DNA from: an uncultured Acidobacteriota bacterium
GTDB lineage: Bacteria; Acidobacteriota; Blastocatellia; RBC074
Assembly: GCA_902825875.1 (NCBI GenBank)
Contig: CADECP010000035.1
Coordinates: forward strand, 1-64,000
DNA: 64,000 nt
Direction of reading: 5' to 3'
Both the position numbers and the translations under genes were made by a program. The notes below the pieces were generated by a model that was not told the DNA's origin, made no database searches, and was given only the letters and a program-made list of their open reading frames with translations. Below are positions 18,188 to 29,800 of the stretch, one piece after another (the stretch's first letter is position 1; each line of letters starts with the position of its first letter).

Positions 18188-18316
18188 TATTTCGGAGTGC
18201 GGCAGCGTTTTCAAATTCGAGCCTGCAACTGTAATATCTGCGCACCCATTTGCACTTTCCGTCGAACTTCAAACGACGACCCAAACCATCTTTCAACCGA
18301 TTTAAGGAGACTGCTC

Positions 18317-19648
18317 ATGAGCGAAACGACTTCACGGAGAAACTTTGTCAAAACCGGAGTCACTGCCGCAGGCGCGGCGACCATTTATCACCGCAACGTT
18401 CACGCTCGAATTTTGGGCGCGAACGACCGCATCAATCTGGGTTTCATCGGCGTAGGCGGTCGAGGCAGATCGCTGCTGGGCGATTTTTCGCGCGCGATTG
18501 AAACTAATCCGGCTCAGATCGTTGCGGTCTGCGATACTTATCGCAAACGGCTTGGCCAGGCAGAACAGCGTCTGACGGAAAACAAACAGCCTAAGCCTGA
18601 ATTTTCGACGCTGGATTACCGCGAAGTCATCGCCCGCAAAGACATTGACGCCGTCGTTATAGCTACGCCGGATCACTGGCACGCTCCGATTGCCATCGCC
18701 GCAATGCAGGCGGGCAAAGACGTGTACTGCGAAAAACCCATGACCCGCACGGTCGAAGAAGCCAAGAAGTTTTATGAAGCTTCCAAGGCGACCAACCGCG
18801 TTGTGCAAATCGGTTCGCAAACGACTTCCAGCGACCAATGGTGGAAAGCTCGCAAAGCGATTGCCGACGGCATGATCGGCCAACTTTTGATGAGTCAGGG
18901 GTCGTATCATCGCAACTCCATCGAAGGCGAATGGAATTACACGATTGACCCGAACGCCAGCCCGACAGGCAAAGGCGACGATTACATTGACTGGAAAATG
19001 TGGCTGGGCAATGCGCCTGCGCGACCGTTCAGCGCCGAACGCTTTTTCCGCTTCCGCAAGTATTGGGATTATTCGGGCGGCATCGCCACTGATTTGTTTT
19101 ATCACGTCGTGGCTCCGCTGAATCTGTGCTGGGGAGAAGCTCAGTTCCCGCACAAAGTCATGGCTTCGGGCGGAACGTACGTGTTCAAAGATGGCCGCGA
19201 AGTGCCCGACACGTTCCACTTGATCGCCGAATTTCCGAAAGGTCATTCGCTGGTGTTGAGCAGTTCGATGGCGAACAGCCAGCACATTCCCGGACTGATT
19301 CGCGGCCACGAAGGCACGATCATGATGGTTCCACAGGGGGCATTTGAAGGCCGCGTGGATCACATCACTGTCACGCCGGAACGCATCGCCAAAAAGAAAT
19401 TCATCGAAAAATACGGCAGCGAAGAGGTCAGGTTGATGACCGAAAAACGCGAAACGCATTACGAGAATTTCCTGCGTTGCGTTAAGACACGCGAAAAGAC
19501 CGTGCTCGATCCGCTGACGGCTTACAAAGCGATGACGACGATCGCGATGTCTGTTCAGTCTTACCGCGAAGGCCGCGTGCTGTATTTCAACGAAGCCACG
19601 CAAAAAGTCACAGACAAACCCATCGAAGCCATGCAGGCAAAAGTCTAG
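18317..19648 (+). CDS. Tat-exported Gfo/Idh/MocA-family oxidoreductase
   Basis: A 443-residue NAD(P)-dependent oxidoreductase of the Gfo/Idh/MocA family, exported by the Tat route: SRRNFVKTG near the N-terminus is the twin-arginine motif, followed by the short hydrophobic [10 protein letters not shown]. The Rossmann motif is [16 protein letters not shown] and the family signature is [34 protein letters not shown] is typical of the Planctomycetes/Acidobacteria subgroup. Substrates are sugars or glycosides, and some Tat-exported members are glycoside hydrolases acting through NAD; the substrate here is open. The start follows AAGGAGA. A strong stem-loop follows the stop. Confidence 0.88.
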   Translation: MSETTSRRNFVKTGVTAAGAATIYHRNVHARILGANDRINLGFIGVGGRGRSLLGDFSRAIETNPAQIVAVCDTYRKRLGQAEQRLTENKQPKPEFSTLDYREVIARKDIDAVVIATPDHWHAPIAIAAMQAGKDVYCEKPMTRTVEEAKKFYEASKATNRVVQIGSQTTSSDQWWKARKAIADGMIGQLLMSQGSYHRNSIEGEWNYTIDPNASPTGKGDDYIDWKMWLGNAPARPFSAERFFRFRKYWDYSGGIATDLFYHVVAPLNLCWGEAQFPHKVMASGGTYVFKDGREVPDTFHLIAEFPKGHSLVLSSSMANSQHIPGLIRGHEGTIMMVPQGAFEGRVDHITVTPERIAKKKFIEKYGSEEVRLMTEKRETHYENFLRCVKTREKTVLDPLTAYKAMTTIAMSVQSYREGRVLYFNEATQKVTDKPIEAMQAKV

Positions 19649-19651
19649 GCA

Positions 19652-19701
19652 AGTCTGGGGAAGTCGAAGAAAGTCCCGACTTCTCAAGACTTCCCCAGAC
19701 T
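19652..19701 (+). terminator. terminator stem-loop after the oxidoreductase gene
   Basis: AGTCTGGGGAAGTC (19652-19665) pairs perfectly with GACTTCCCCAGACT (19688-19701), followed by CTTT. The 22-base loop contains a smaller AAGTC/GACTT pairing. Confidence 0.75.
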
Positions 19702-19748
19702 CTTTCCAATGCAAACCACCGAACAAACTCCTTCACTCACACGCGGCT

Positions 19749-20039
19749 TTGTGGAAAGGGCAAATTATTCATTGTCTGCCACACACGGTTTCGCCGATTG
19801 ACACCACAGGAGCGGGCGACAGTTTTGACGCTGGATTTATTCACGGTTGGCTGGACAACCAACCGCCGCTTGGGTGTTTGCGGTTGGGAAACTTATGTGA
19901 GGCGCTTTCGACCACAGGATTGGGCGGCGTGGCCACGTTTCCAACACGGCAACGCGCAGAAGAGTTATTGGCTCAGTTCAAACAACACGACGCGGCGATC
20001 CTCCCCCAAGTATCGCCGCGCAGTGCTTATCCCGATTGA
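19749..20039 (+). pseudogene. C-terminal remnant of a PfkB-family carbohydrate kinase
   Basis: About 96 codons encode only the end of a ribokinase/PfkB-type kinase: DTTGAGDSFDAGFIHGWL is the anion-hole/catalytic-base signature normally found near residue 250 of a 300-residue enzyme, and ALSTTGLGGVATFP follows as in the family. The substrate-binding N-terminal two thirds are missing, and there is no ribosome binding site or good start. It sits between the oxidoreductase terminator and the TonB-receptor promoter, so it is a decayed gene, probably once linked to sugar metabolism with the neighbouring oxidoreductase. Confidence 0.75.
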
Positions 20040-20173
20040 AATTTCTTGGAATCGGGGCGCGCGCATTGTTACACCGAAGTAGCAGAAATTGAATCCCGAA
20101 TGACAAGTTTTCACAACTTTTTAACAGCCTCTGCGGGAAATCGGTGATGCCCGCTGCGATCCGGATTCTTTGG

Positions 20174-20201
20174 TTGACTTTGAAGTCCGGCAAGTTAAGA
20201 T
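20174..20201 (+). promoter_or_regulatory. candidate sigma-70-type promoter for TonB receptor 1
   Basis: TTGACT (20174-20179) and TAAGAT (20196-20201) are separated by 16 bases, about 165 bases before the receptor start. Confidence 0.35.
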
Positions 20202-20375
20202 ACCGGCTACTTCAAATTGCTCGTTCGCAGATTGAAAAACTTATACGTTGCAACGTCAGCCTGACGGCTTATCGAAGCATCGCTGTGCCGCGCCAGCCCC
20301 CTGGCCGCCAAACCACCATTTAGCAAATTGTCACCCCGGATGATGATAAACCTTCGATTCACGGAGTATGGAGTT

Positions 20376-23300
20376 ATGTCACCGAAGTCAAAGTTTGTCA
20401 GCCTCTTTCTTTCGTTCGCATTACTCGCCACGCAATTCACGCTTCCGGTTTTTGCCAGCAATTCCAACACCAACGCCAATTTCGACACCATCACCGGCAG
20501 CGTATCCGGGAAAGTCGTCTTGGGCGAAGTGGGAAAAAAGCTTCCCCAAACAGAATCTACTCTCAGGCCGCCTGTCCCCGGTGTTCGAGTCGTTCTGACA
20601 AACCAGGAAACCGGAACCAGTCGAACCACTCGCACCGACGCCAAAGGTGAATATCGCTTCCCGCTGGTTCCGATGGGCAAGTACAAGGTCGAAGTGTTCA
20701 AAGACGGGTATTACCTGGTCAACGAGGATGACATTTCGCAAAAAGCTGTCACCGTCAAACTCAACGACCTGACAAAATATCTGCCGGACGCGCAAATGGT
20801 TCAAGGCGTCAAGCCGCCGCCTGCGATTGCAGCGGCACAAACGCCGACTCCGAAACCGACGCCAGCGCCACAGACAGCGCCGGTTGCCAAAGAAGGTTAC
20901 GCAGGCCAATTGGCCAATCTGACTGATTCCACTCGCCGGTCAAATGCTGACGAGCAAATGGTTGCATTGATGCCGCTGGCGAACATTCGCAGCTTCGATG
21001 ATCTGGCGACATTGGCCGCCGGAGTCGCGCCGCCCCCGCAAGTCAAAGGCGTTGCCGGTCCAGGAATCGGCGCAGGCATTGGCACAGCCGGGCAGTTTTC
21101 CGTCAACGGAGCGCGCGCGCGGTCGAACAACTTTACAGTGGATGGTTCGGACAACAACGACGAAGACGTCGGCGTTCGTCGGCAAGGATTTGTCGCGCTG
21201 GTTCCGCAATCCGTCGAATCGGTCAAAGAGATTCAGATTGTTACTCATCTGTGGGACGCCGAACACGGTCGCAGCGTCGGTTCGCAAGTCAACGCCGTTT
21301 CCAAATCCGGGACGAATCAAGTTCATGGTTCGGTGTATGACTTTTTCAATCATTCATCGCTGAACGCGCGAAACTTTTTTGATTATTCGTCGAAAAACGC
21401 TCAACCATACCAATTGGATGCACTGGCGATTGGCAGCTTCGTCAACGGTCAGCCGACCAACACGCGACGCATTCCGGTCAGATTGGACGGCCAGCAAATC
21501 GTTTTGCCTAATCCGTCGCAAGACAAAGATCAGTTTCAGCGCAATCAAGGCGGCGGAACGATTGGCTTCCCAATACTGAAAGAGCGCACATTCTTTTTCG
21601 GTTCGTTTGAACAGCAAAACATCAAAGCTCGCCAGGAATCGCATTTTGCCGTGCCAACCGTCGCTCAACGCGGCTTTTTGGGATTCGGCGCGACAGGCTT
21701 TACGGCGACTGATCGCCTGAATCGTCGCCAGACGTTTTTCCCGACCTTCATCGCAGGCGATTCGGTAATGTCGCTTTTTCCTTTCCCGAATAACCCGATT
21801 GGGCCTTATGGCGAAAACACGTTTACTCAAGTCTTGCCTTCCGACGCCAACGCGACGATTTATTCCTTGAAGCTGGATCACAACTTCAACCTGTTTTCGC
21901 AAGCGACTCATGCACTAACGGCTCGCTACAATTTCACCGACGACGAAAAACAGGTTCCGGTAGTTGGCGGAGCAATCTTTTCCGGCGTCATTCCCAGCGT
22001 TCGAACTCAGAACCTGTCGTTGTTTTTATCCAGTCAATTTTCAGGTTCGCGCGCCAATCAGTTGCGAGCGAGCTACGGTCGAACTGCATTGACGTTTGCT
22101 GAACTGCGCGATTCATTTTTACAACAATCGCGTTTTTTGCCGCAGGAGCCTTACCTGCTGAATGCGCGACGATTGTTGAATCTGAGTTCCCCGCCAAGCG
22201 ACGGCTCTCCGCCGCAATTCGTCAGTTACGCAAGCAGCAGCGCAAATTTCACCGCCGATGGAAACCTTGGACCGATTGGTCAACTGGTCGTTTCGCCCTT
22301 CAGTCCGCTGGGGCTGGATGTGTACCTGTTCCCGCAAGCGCGCGCGAATAACACGATTCAAATCGCCGATACATTGAGCCTGTTTCGCGCCGAACATTCG
22401 TACAAATTCGGTTTCGACATTCGCCGCACGCAACTCAACAGCTTTTTGAATCGCAACTATCGCCCGCAGGTCGTTTTCGGTGGTTCACCGGATTTGACGA
22501 ACCTGTTTGATCAAGCGCCTTTGCAAAACATCAGTCAGTTCGGCCCGACGCCCGGTTATTTCAGCGGAGCCGATCTGGCCTCGCTGGGAATTCCGACCGG
22601 AATTTTTCAATCGCTGGCCATCGGAGCGCCGAATTCGTCAATCGGATTAAGGCTCTGGCAGTTGAACTTTTTCGCCAACGACAACTGGCGAGCCAGACGA
22701 GGACTGACGCTGGATTACGGGCTTCGTTACGAACTGAACACTGTTCCGCGCGAAGTCAATTCGCGCATTGAAAACACCTTTGCGCTGAACAATCTGCCAA
22801 CCGCCGACAACACGCTGAGAATTCGCGCTGGATTAAGCAATCAAGTGTTGAGCAATCAGGATTTGCTCAACTCGTACACTGCGACGATCAATTCGCTACG
22901 GCAAACCTTCAACGGGCGCGATTCCATCTTCGATCCTGATCGCAATAATTTTGGCGGCCACATCGGTTTCGCCTGGGATCCGATGGCAGCCAGCCCGACT
23001 CAATCCGGCAAAACGGTCATTCGCGGAGGCATCGGAGCTTACTATGACCTGACGCTGGGTAGCGTCGTCAGCCAGTCGCGCAACGTCTTTCCAAATTTTG
23101 TGCCATTCAATGCTGACGCTGGTTCGTTCGCTTATTTCCAGCAACTGTTTTTTCAACCGGGCGAAACCGGCACACAGGCAATTTACAACCCTGGCTTTAT
23201 TCCAATTGATGTGGTCAATCCCAATGGAAACTTTACCCGTTTCCCGCTGATCCAAAACGGCCAACTCAACGCGATTCAATTGCCATCAGGGGTGTTGCCT

Positions 23301-24413
23301 CAAGTGTTGGGCTTGCTGTTCAACCCGGCAAACACTAATCCGATTTCCAACGGAATCCGTCTGCCATCGGGCGGAGGGCTGGCTTACACACTTCCCGACA
23401 ACAACCTGCGAGCGCCGTACACGCTGCAATATAATCTGCAAGTCGAGCGGGAGTTGTTCAGTGATTTGCTGCTCAACGTCGCGTACGTCGGAACGCGAGG
23501 CATCAAGCTAACGCGGTTCAGAACTCCCAATGGCGGCCCGAATTCCATCACCTTGCCGATTGACCCATTGGGCTTGAACACCAATTCGCTTCAAGCGATT
23601 GCTTTACCGCCGCTGAGCAACATTGCCGCCGGAAGCTTTCAGCGACCCAATCCGAATCTGGGAGCATTTACGATTTTCGATTCATCGGCTACGTCCATCT
23701 ATCATTCGCTGCAAACGACAGCGACCAAACGCTTTTCGCAAGGCTACCAATTCACCGCCGCGTATACGTGGTCACATGCAATTGACGACGTGTCGGACGT
23801 GTTCGACGTCGCCGGAGCTTTTGCCTTGTCGCAAGACGACCGCGCATTGCAATTGGAACGCGGCAACGCCAACTTCGACATTCGCCATCGCCTTGCAATT
23901 AGCCTGATTGGAAACCTGCCGTTCACTGGCCGTTTCAACTCGGCAAAAGGCGCAAAAGGCGCTGTGCTTGGCGGCTGGCAGTTTTCATCGCTGCTGACTT
24001 ACCAAACCGGTCAGCCCTTCACCGTCAACACCGGGCTGGATGTGAATATGGATGGCAACCTGACTGACCGGTTGAATACCTTGAACGGGTTGACGGTAAT
24101 GGATGATCGTCGCGTGAAGTTGCAGTTGGGAACGACATCGGTGAATTTGCTGGCGCCGCTTGGCTCGAATGGCCGTATCGGACGCAACACTTTCCGCGCC
24201 AGCGGAGTTGGCCGAACCGATCTGGCGATCGTCAAGAATTTTCAACTGGGCGGCAGTCATTACATCGTGTTTCGCACCGAAGCGTTTAATCTATTCAATC
24301 GCACGCATTTCGGAGTTCCCGTGCGAATTCTGGAAGCGCCGAGTTTTGGCCAATCGGTGGATACACAGGTTGCGCCGCGCCAGATTCAATTTGCTTTGAA
24401 ATACGTCTTTTGA
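20376..24413 (+). CDS. TonB-dependent receptor, Oar-like, with carboxypeptidase-regulatory domain (paralogue 1)
   Basis: A 1345-residue outer-membrane receptor. The start at 20376 is chosen for the signal peptide (MSPKSKFVSLFLSFALLATQ), with ACGGAG nine bases upstream; an in-frame start at 20328 is less likely. Residues about 40-125 form a carboxypeptidase-regulatory-like beta-sandwich (TRTDAKGEYRFPLVPMGKY). After a Pro/Thr-rich linker the plug domain shows FSVNGARARSNNFTVDGSDN and VSKSGTNQVHGSVYDFF. The rest is a beta-barrel ending in aromatic QFALKYVF, the usual BAM signal. Such Oar-like receptors import or export large ligands in Acidobacteria and Myxococcota. It is paralogous to the receptor at 26857. 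An HNH-nuclease pair follows only 15 bases downstream. Confidence 0.9.
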   Translation: MSPKSKFVSLFLSFALLATQFTLPVFASNSNTNANFDTITGSVSGKVVLGEVGKKLPQTESTLRPPVPGVRVVLTNQETGTSRTTRTDAKGEYRFPLVPMGKYKVEVFKDGYYLVNEDDISQKAVTVKLNDLTKYLPDAQMVQGVKPPPAIAAAQTPTPKPTPAPQTAPVAKEGYAGQLANLTDSTRRSNADEQMVALMPLANIRSFDDLATLAAGVAPPPQVKGVAGPGIGAGIGTAGQFSVNGARARSNNFTVDGSDNNDEDVGVRRQGFVALVPQSVESVKEIQIVTHLWDAEHGRSVGSQVNAVSKSGTNQVHGSVYDFFNHSSLNARNFFDYSSKNAQPYQLDALAIGSFVNGQPTNTRRIPVRLDGQQIVLPNPSQDKDQFQRNQGGGTIGFPILKERTFFFGSFEQQNIKARQESHFAVPTVAQRGFLGFGATGFTATDRLNRRQTFFPTFIAGDSVMSLFPFPNNPIGPYGENTFTQVLPSDANATIYSLKLDHNFNLFSQATHALTARYNFTDDEKQVPVVGGAIFSGVIPSVRTQNLSLFLSSQFSGSRANQLRASYGRTALTFAELRDSFLQQSRFLPQEPYLLNARRLLNLSSPPSDGSPPQFVSYASSSANFTADGNLGPIGQLVVSPFSPLGLDVYLFPQARANNTIQIADTLSLFRAEHSYKFGFDIRRTQLNSFLNRNYRPQVVFGGSPDLTNLFDQAPLQNISQFGPTPGYFSGADLASLGIPTGIFQSLAIGAPNSSIGLRLWQLNFFANDNWRARRGLTLDYGLRYELNTVPREVNSRIENTFALNNLPTADNTLRIRAGLSNQVLSNQDLLNSYTATINSLRQTFNGRDSIFDPDRNNFGGHIGFAWDPMAASPTQSGKTVIRGGIGAYYDLTLGSVVSQSRNVFPNFVPFNADAGSFAYFQQLFFQPGETGTQAIYNPGFIPIDVVNPNGNFTRFPLIQNGQLNAIQLPSGVLPQVLGLLFNPANTNPISNGIRLPSGGGLAYTLPDNNLRAPYTLQYNLQVERELFSDLLLNVAYVGTRGIKLTRFRTPNGGPNSITLPIDPLGLNTNSLQAIALPPLSNIAAGSFQRPNPNLGAFTIFDSSATSIYHSLQTTATKRFSQGYQFTAAYTWSHAIDDVSDVFDVAGAFALSQDDRALQLERGNANFDIRHRLAISLIGNLPFTGRFNSAKGAKGAVLGGWQFSSLLTYQTGQPFTVNTGLDVNMDGNLTDRLNTLNGLTVMDDRRVKLQLGTTSVNLLAPLGSNGRIGRNTFRASGVGRTDLAIVKNFQLGGSHYIVFRTEAFNLFNRTHFGVPVRILEAPSFGQSVDTQVAPRQIQFALKYVF

Positions 24414-24428
24414 GAGAGACTGGAAAGT

Positions 24429-24890
24429 ATGGCAAGCAGAAAAGCAACAATTGTTGTTGATGCCGGATTGGCAACGGCTTACAACTCTGTACCCCAAAGC
24501 CGACAAAAAGCCGCCCGCAAGGCAATGCAGTTGGTTTTAAGCAATGCACTTCGACAGGAAGAAAAACAGGAAAGATCGAAAAAACAAATTCGACAGAGCC
24601 TGAAAATACGTAGTGCCTGGCTTTCAAAGAAAGAATCGGAGTTGATGACCCGTATAAATCGTGGCCTGACACCAGATAATCAAGTCCGTTATTTGGAATT
24701 GCGCGAAAAACGCGAAAACGAAACTCTGACATCAAAAGAAGAATACGAGTTATCGCAAATCATCGAATCGCTTGAAGATATTTGGGCTGACAGGCTGGAG
24801 GCGTTGCTGAAGCTGGCTCGATTGCGAAAAATGACTCCACAACAACTAATGAATCAACTTCAAATTGAGCCGTATTCAAATGGCCAGTGA
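24429..24890 (+). CDS. small helical protein preceding an HNH nuclease
   Basis: A 153-residue charged, helix-rich protein without signal peptide. The C-terminal half (LELREKRENETLTSKEEYEL, then IWADRLEALLKLARLRKMT) resembles small proteins encoded just before stand-alone HNH nucleases in cyanobacteria and other phyla; the resemblance is from memory. The gene starts 15 bases after TonB receptor 1 and overlaps the nuclease gene by 11 bases, so all three are probably co-transcribed. Its function is unknown; a partner, inhibitor or chaperone of the nuclease is possible. Confidence 0.7.
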   Translation: MASRKATIVVDAGLATAYNSVPQSRQKAARKAMQLVLSNALRQEEKQERSKKQIRQSLKIRSAWLSKKESELMTRINRGLTPDNQVRYLELREKRENETLTSKEEYELSQIIESLEDIWADRLEALLKLARLRKMTPQQLMNQLQIEPYSNGQ

Positions 24891-25305
24891 ACGGGTGACA
24901 AAATCCCAACGACGTGCCGTGGTCGTCCGCGCAGGAAACCGATGTGAATACTGCCTGACTCCTGCCGACTTTTTCCCTGGCTCGTTTGAAGTAGAACACA
25001 TTTTTCCAAAATCGAAAGGCGGCAAAACCAGGTTAAGCAATTTGGCTTGGGCCTGCCCATCCTGTAATGGCCATAAGCACAAAAAAGTTGAAGGGATTGA
25101 CCCGGTCAATCAAATGGTTGTTCAACTTTTCAATCCTCGAAAACAAAGATGGGAAGAGCATTTTTCCTGGAAAGCTGATTTTCGAGAAATTCTCGGATTG
25201 ACTTCGATTGGGCGCGCAACAGTTGACACATTGCAGATGAACAATTTCAAAATGGTAAATATCCGTCGCTTGCTGCACTTGGCGGGTCTGCACCCTCCGG
25301 CATAA
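24880..25305 (+). CDS. HNH endonuclease
   Basis: A 141-residue HNH (McrA-like) nuclease. The core is CEYCLTP, then EVEHIFPKSKGG (catalytic His), SNLAWACPSCNGHK; the four cysteines of two CxxC pairs hold the structural zinc. The C-terminal part, LFNPRKQRWEEHFSW and GLTSIGRATVDTLQMNN, is typical of the small stand-alone HNH family found across many bacteria. ATG at 24880 lies inside the previous gene (11-base overlap); a TTG at 24865 is an alternative. The physiological substrate of these small HNH proteins is not known. No restriction methylase is adjacent. Confidence 0.85.
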   Translation: MASERVTKSQRRAVVVRAGNRCEYCLTPADFFPGSFEVEHIFPKSKGGKTRLSNLAWACPSCNGHKHKKVEGIDPVNQMVVQLFNPRKQRWEEHFSWKADFREILGLTSIGRATVDTLQMNNFKMVNIRRLLHLAGLHPPA

Positions 25306-25398
25306 ACGCCAGGGAAACAATCTGAATCCAGTGCCTGCTGGTAATGGGAATTTAGACTGAAGAAACACTATAAAAATAACCAAGGGAGACATTCTTAA

Positions 25399-26733
<1,335 letters not shown>

Positions 26734-26743
26734 GCTTACGGGT

Positions 26744-26767
26744 GGGGCAATTTTTTGAAATTGCCCC
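26744..26767. repeat. palindromic repeat, GTGGGACA family (copy 2), possible enolase terminator
   Basis: GGGGCAATTT (26744-26753) and AAATTGCCCC (26758-26767) form a 10-bp perfect stem, preceded by GGT. It lies 10 bases after the enolase stop, followed by a T/C-rich tract. Confidence 0.7.
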
Positions 26768-26856
26768 TTTCCCCCTTTCTAAAAAAACTTTGCCATCCAC
26801 AGCCGGTAAAGTTTCATCAAAGAACTTGCCCTTTGATTTTTCAGGAGAACAATTCA

Positions 26857-29800
26857 ATGCCAAACACGATCAAAACGTTTTCGTGCTCTTTTGCTCTATT
26901 ACTAATTTTGTGTCTCAGCTTCGCCACGGCTTCGGCTCAAGACACAGTGACCGGCGCGTTTGAAGGAACTGTCACCGATAACATCACAGGGTTGGCCATC
27001 GAAGGCGCAACCGCCGAAATCACCAATGTCGAAACCGGCATCACTGCGACCAAATTGACCGACGCCAGAGGACGGTTTTATCAAGGTTTGCTGCTGCCTG
27101 CGCTGTACAAAATTCGCGTCACCAAAACCGGCTACTTGCCGAACGAAACCTTTCAACGTTTGAAAATCGCGCGTACGGGTGAAGTCGTTCCCGTGCCCGT
27201 TGGCCTTGATCCTGCTCCGGCGACTGCCCCGCCAGCGACGCCGCCGACTACGCCACCAACTCCTCCAACAACTCCGCCTGCGCCGATTCCGCCAGCAGCG
27301 GCAGCTACGGCGGCTGGCAACGAAGTCCGCAGTTCGATCAACACTTTGGACGCGCGACGAAGCGGATCGTTCAGCGAAACAGAGGTGACGGCGCTGCCGT
27401 TGGGCGGGACGACTTTCACGCGAAGCTTCGACGAACTGGCCTTGCTGCTGCCCGGCGTAGCGCCTCCACCGCAAACGCTCGGCAGCGTAGCCGGCCCCGG
27501 GCAAGGCGCTGGCGTTGGAACTTCAGGACAGTTTTCGGTTAATGGGCTTCGTTCACGAGCGAACAATTTCACGGTTGACGGTTCGGACAACAACGACGAC
27601 GACATTGGCGTACGCCGACAGGGATTTCTCTCGCTGGTTCCGCAGCCGATTGAATCCATACGCGAATATCAGGCGATCACCTTGCTGGCTCCGGCGCAGT
27701 TTGGGCGCAACTTCGGAGCCAACGTCAACGCTGTTTCCAAATCCGGCGGCAATCAGATTCACGGCAACCTGTACAGCTTTTTCAATTCCAGTCAGTTGAA
27801 CGCGCGCAATCCGTTCGACACAGCCAATGGCAACGATTTGATTCGAGTGGCAGCAACCAACGGCAACGGCGCGTTGATGGATGGGCAACCGCTGCAAGTT
27901 CGTAATCACAGCGGCAGCGAAGATTCCTTCACGTTGGCCAAATTCGGAGCAACGCTCGGCGGGCCAATTCGTCGAGAAAAAACGTTTTACTTTTTCTCGC
28001 TCGAAGCTCAACGCATCAACGCCACGAAGGAAGAAAACTTCGCCGTGCCGACGATTGAACAGCGAGGCATTTTCGGATCGGGAGCAACAGGCGTCAGCAG
28101 CAATCCGTTTTCGCCGACCACGGCAGTTCGCACTCGTCCAACCAGCACAGGCGGCGATGCGTTTTTCAGCCTCTTCCCTTTTGCCAATAATCCGGGCGGA
28201 ATTTACGGCGCAAACACTTACACACAGGTGTTGCCAGCCAGTGGGCGCGGCGTGGTCGGTTCGATCAAGCTGGATCACAATTTCAAACTCAACGACCGCA
28301 CACAAAGCCTGACCGGTCGTTACAACGTCACCGACGATTGGCGCGAAATTTCTAAAACCGGCGAAGCGATTTTTTCAACGTTGCGCCCCGAAGTTCGCGC
28401 GCAAAACCTGTCGCTGTTTTTCAACAGCCAGTTGAGTGACCGCGTATTCAATCAGGTTCGTGCGTCGTATGGCCGCACTCGATTGCTGTTCCGCGAAGTT
28501 CGCCCTTGCACGGCAACGGACAGCGCGTTTTCCAACGATTGTTTGTTGCCTAGCGACCGTTTCCCCAACGAACCGTTTTTGTTGAATCGAACTTCGACGA
28601 CAAATCAGACGGTTCCCGGCGTCGTCTCACAAACTCCGATCACTTATTCACGAGTGATTTTCAACAACGCGCCGGTTCACACCGAAACCGATTTGGGGCC
28701 GATTGGACAGGTTCAGATCGCCGGTTTCAGTCCGCTGGGAGTGGACGTTTACAACTTTCCGCAAAGCCGCGTGAACAACACTTATCAACTGGCTGACGTG
28801 TTGACGGCGCGCGTTGGCAATCAAAGTCTGGCGTTCGGAGCGGACATTCGCCGTTCGGAACTCAACAGCAACTTGCCGCGCACTTCGCGCCCGTTCGTGA
28901 CGTTCAATGGAGCGCCGCCGCTTTTTTCCGGCAGCTTTTTCAAACCCGAAGACCTGGCTTCGACAGGCGCGCCAAGCAATTTCTTTTTGACGCTGACGAA
29001 CACAGGCACTGCTCCTGTGGAATCGGCAGCGGATTTGAGCTTGCGGTTTTATCAACTGAACTTTTTCGCGCAGAACGATTGGCGGATTTTGCCGAACCTG
29101 AGTCTGGCTTTGGGGCTGCGCTACGAAACCAACTCCACGCCGCGCGAATCCAACAATCGAATCGAACAAACATTCAACAGCACGGCGCTTGATCTGGTTC
29201 CGGGCTTGCGAACATTCACCGGCAACCGCGACCAAATTTTTCAACCGGACAGAAACAACCTGGCTCCGCGTGTCAGCGCAGCTTTTTCGCCAAGCTGGTT
29301 CGGCAAAAACCGCACGACGGTTTTTCGTGGTGGATTCGGCATGTTCTTCGATCAGATTCTGGGCGCGGTCGTCAGCCAATCCCGCAATGTTTATCCGACG
29401 TTTTTGCCGATGAACTTCGGCGGGCTGTTCGCGCAAACCGATGACGTGCGGCTGCGTTACGTCAATCCTGCGACCACCAGTTTGCAGGGAGTTCCGCTGG
29501 TTCGCGGCCTCAACCAATTGAACCTGCCGCTCAACGCAGGCCTGGTGCAATTGCTGAATCAGAATTTCCCGCCGGCCTTCGGACTGACCTTGCCGTCTGA
29601 GCGATTGAATCTGCCAAACGCTTTTCATTACACCTTCGCCATTGAACAACAACTCAGCCGCGAACTGACTGTGTCATTCGCTTATGTCGGAACGAGCGGC
29701 AGAAGCCTGCTGCGGTTCACTACACCGAATCTGGGTTCGGCGACGAACATTTTGCCGACTCGTTTCGCGGCGGTCGGAATCGAACCGCGCGTGTTTGGTC

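Noticed and set aside
18332-19726. 464-codon minus-strand frame opposite the oxidoreductase
   Set aside because: Shadow of a gene with clear family motifs on the plus strand.
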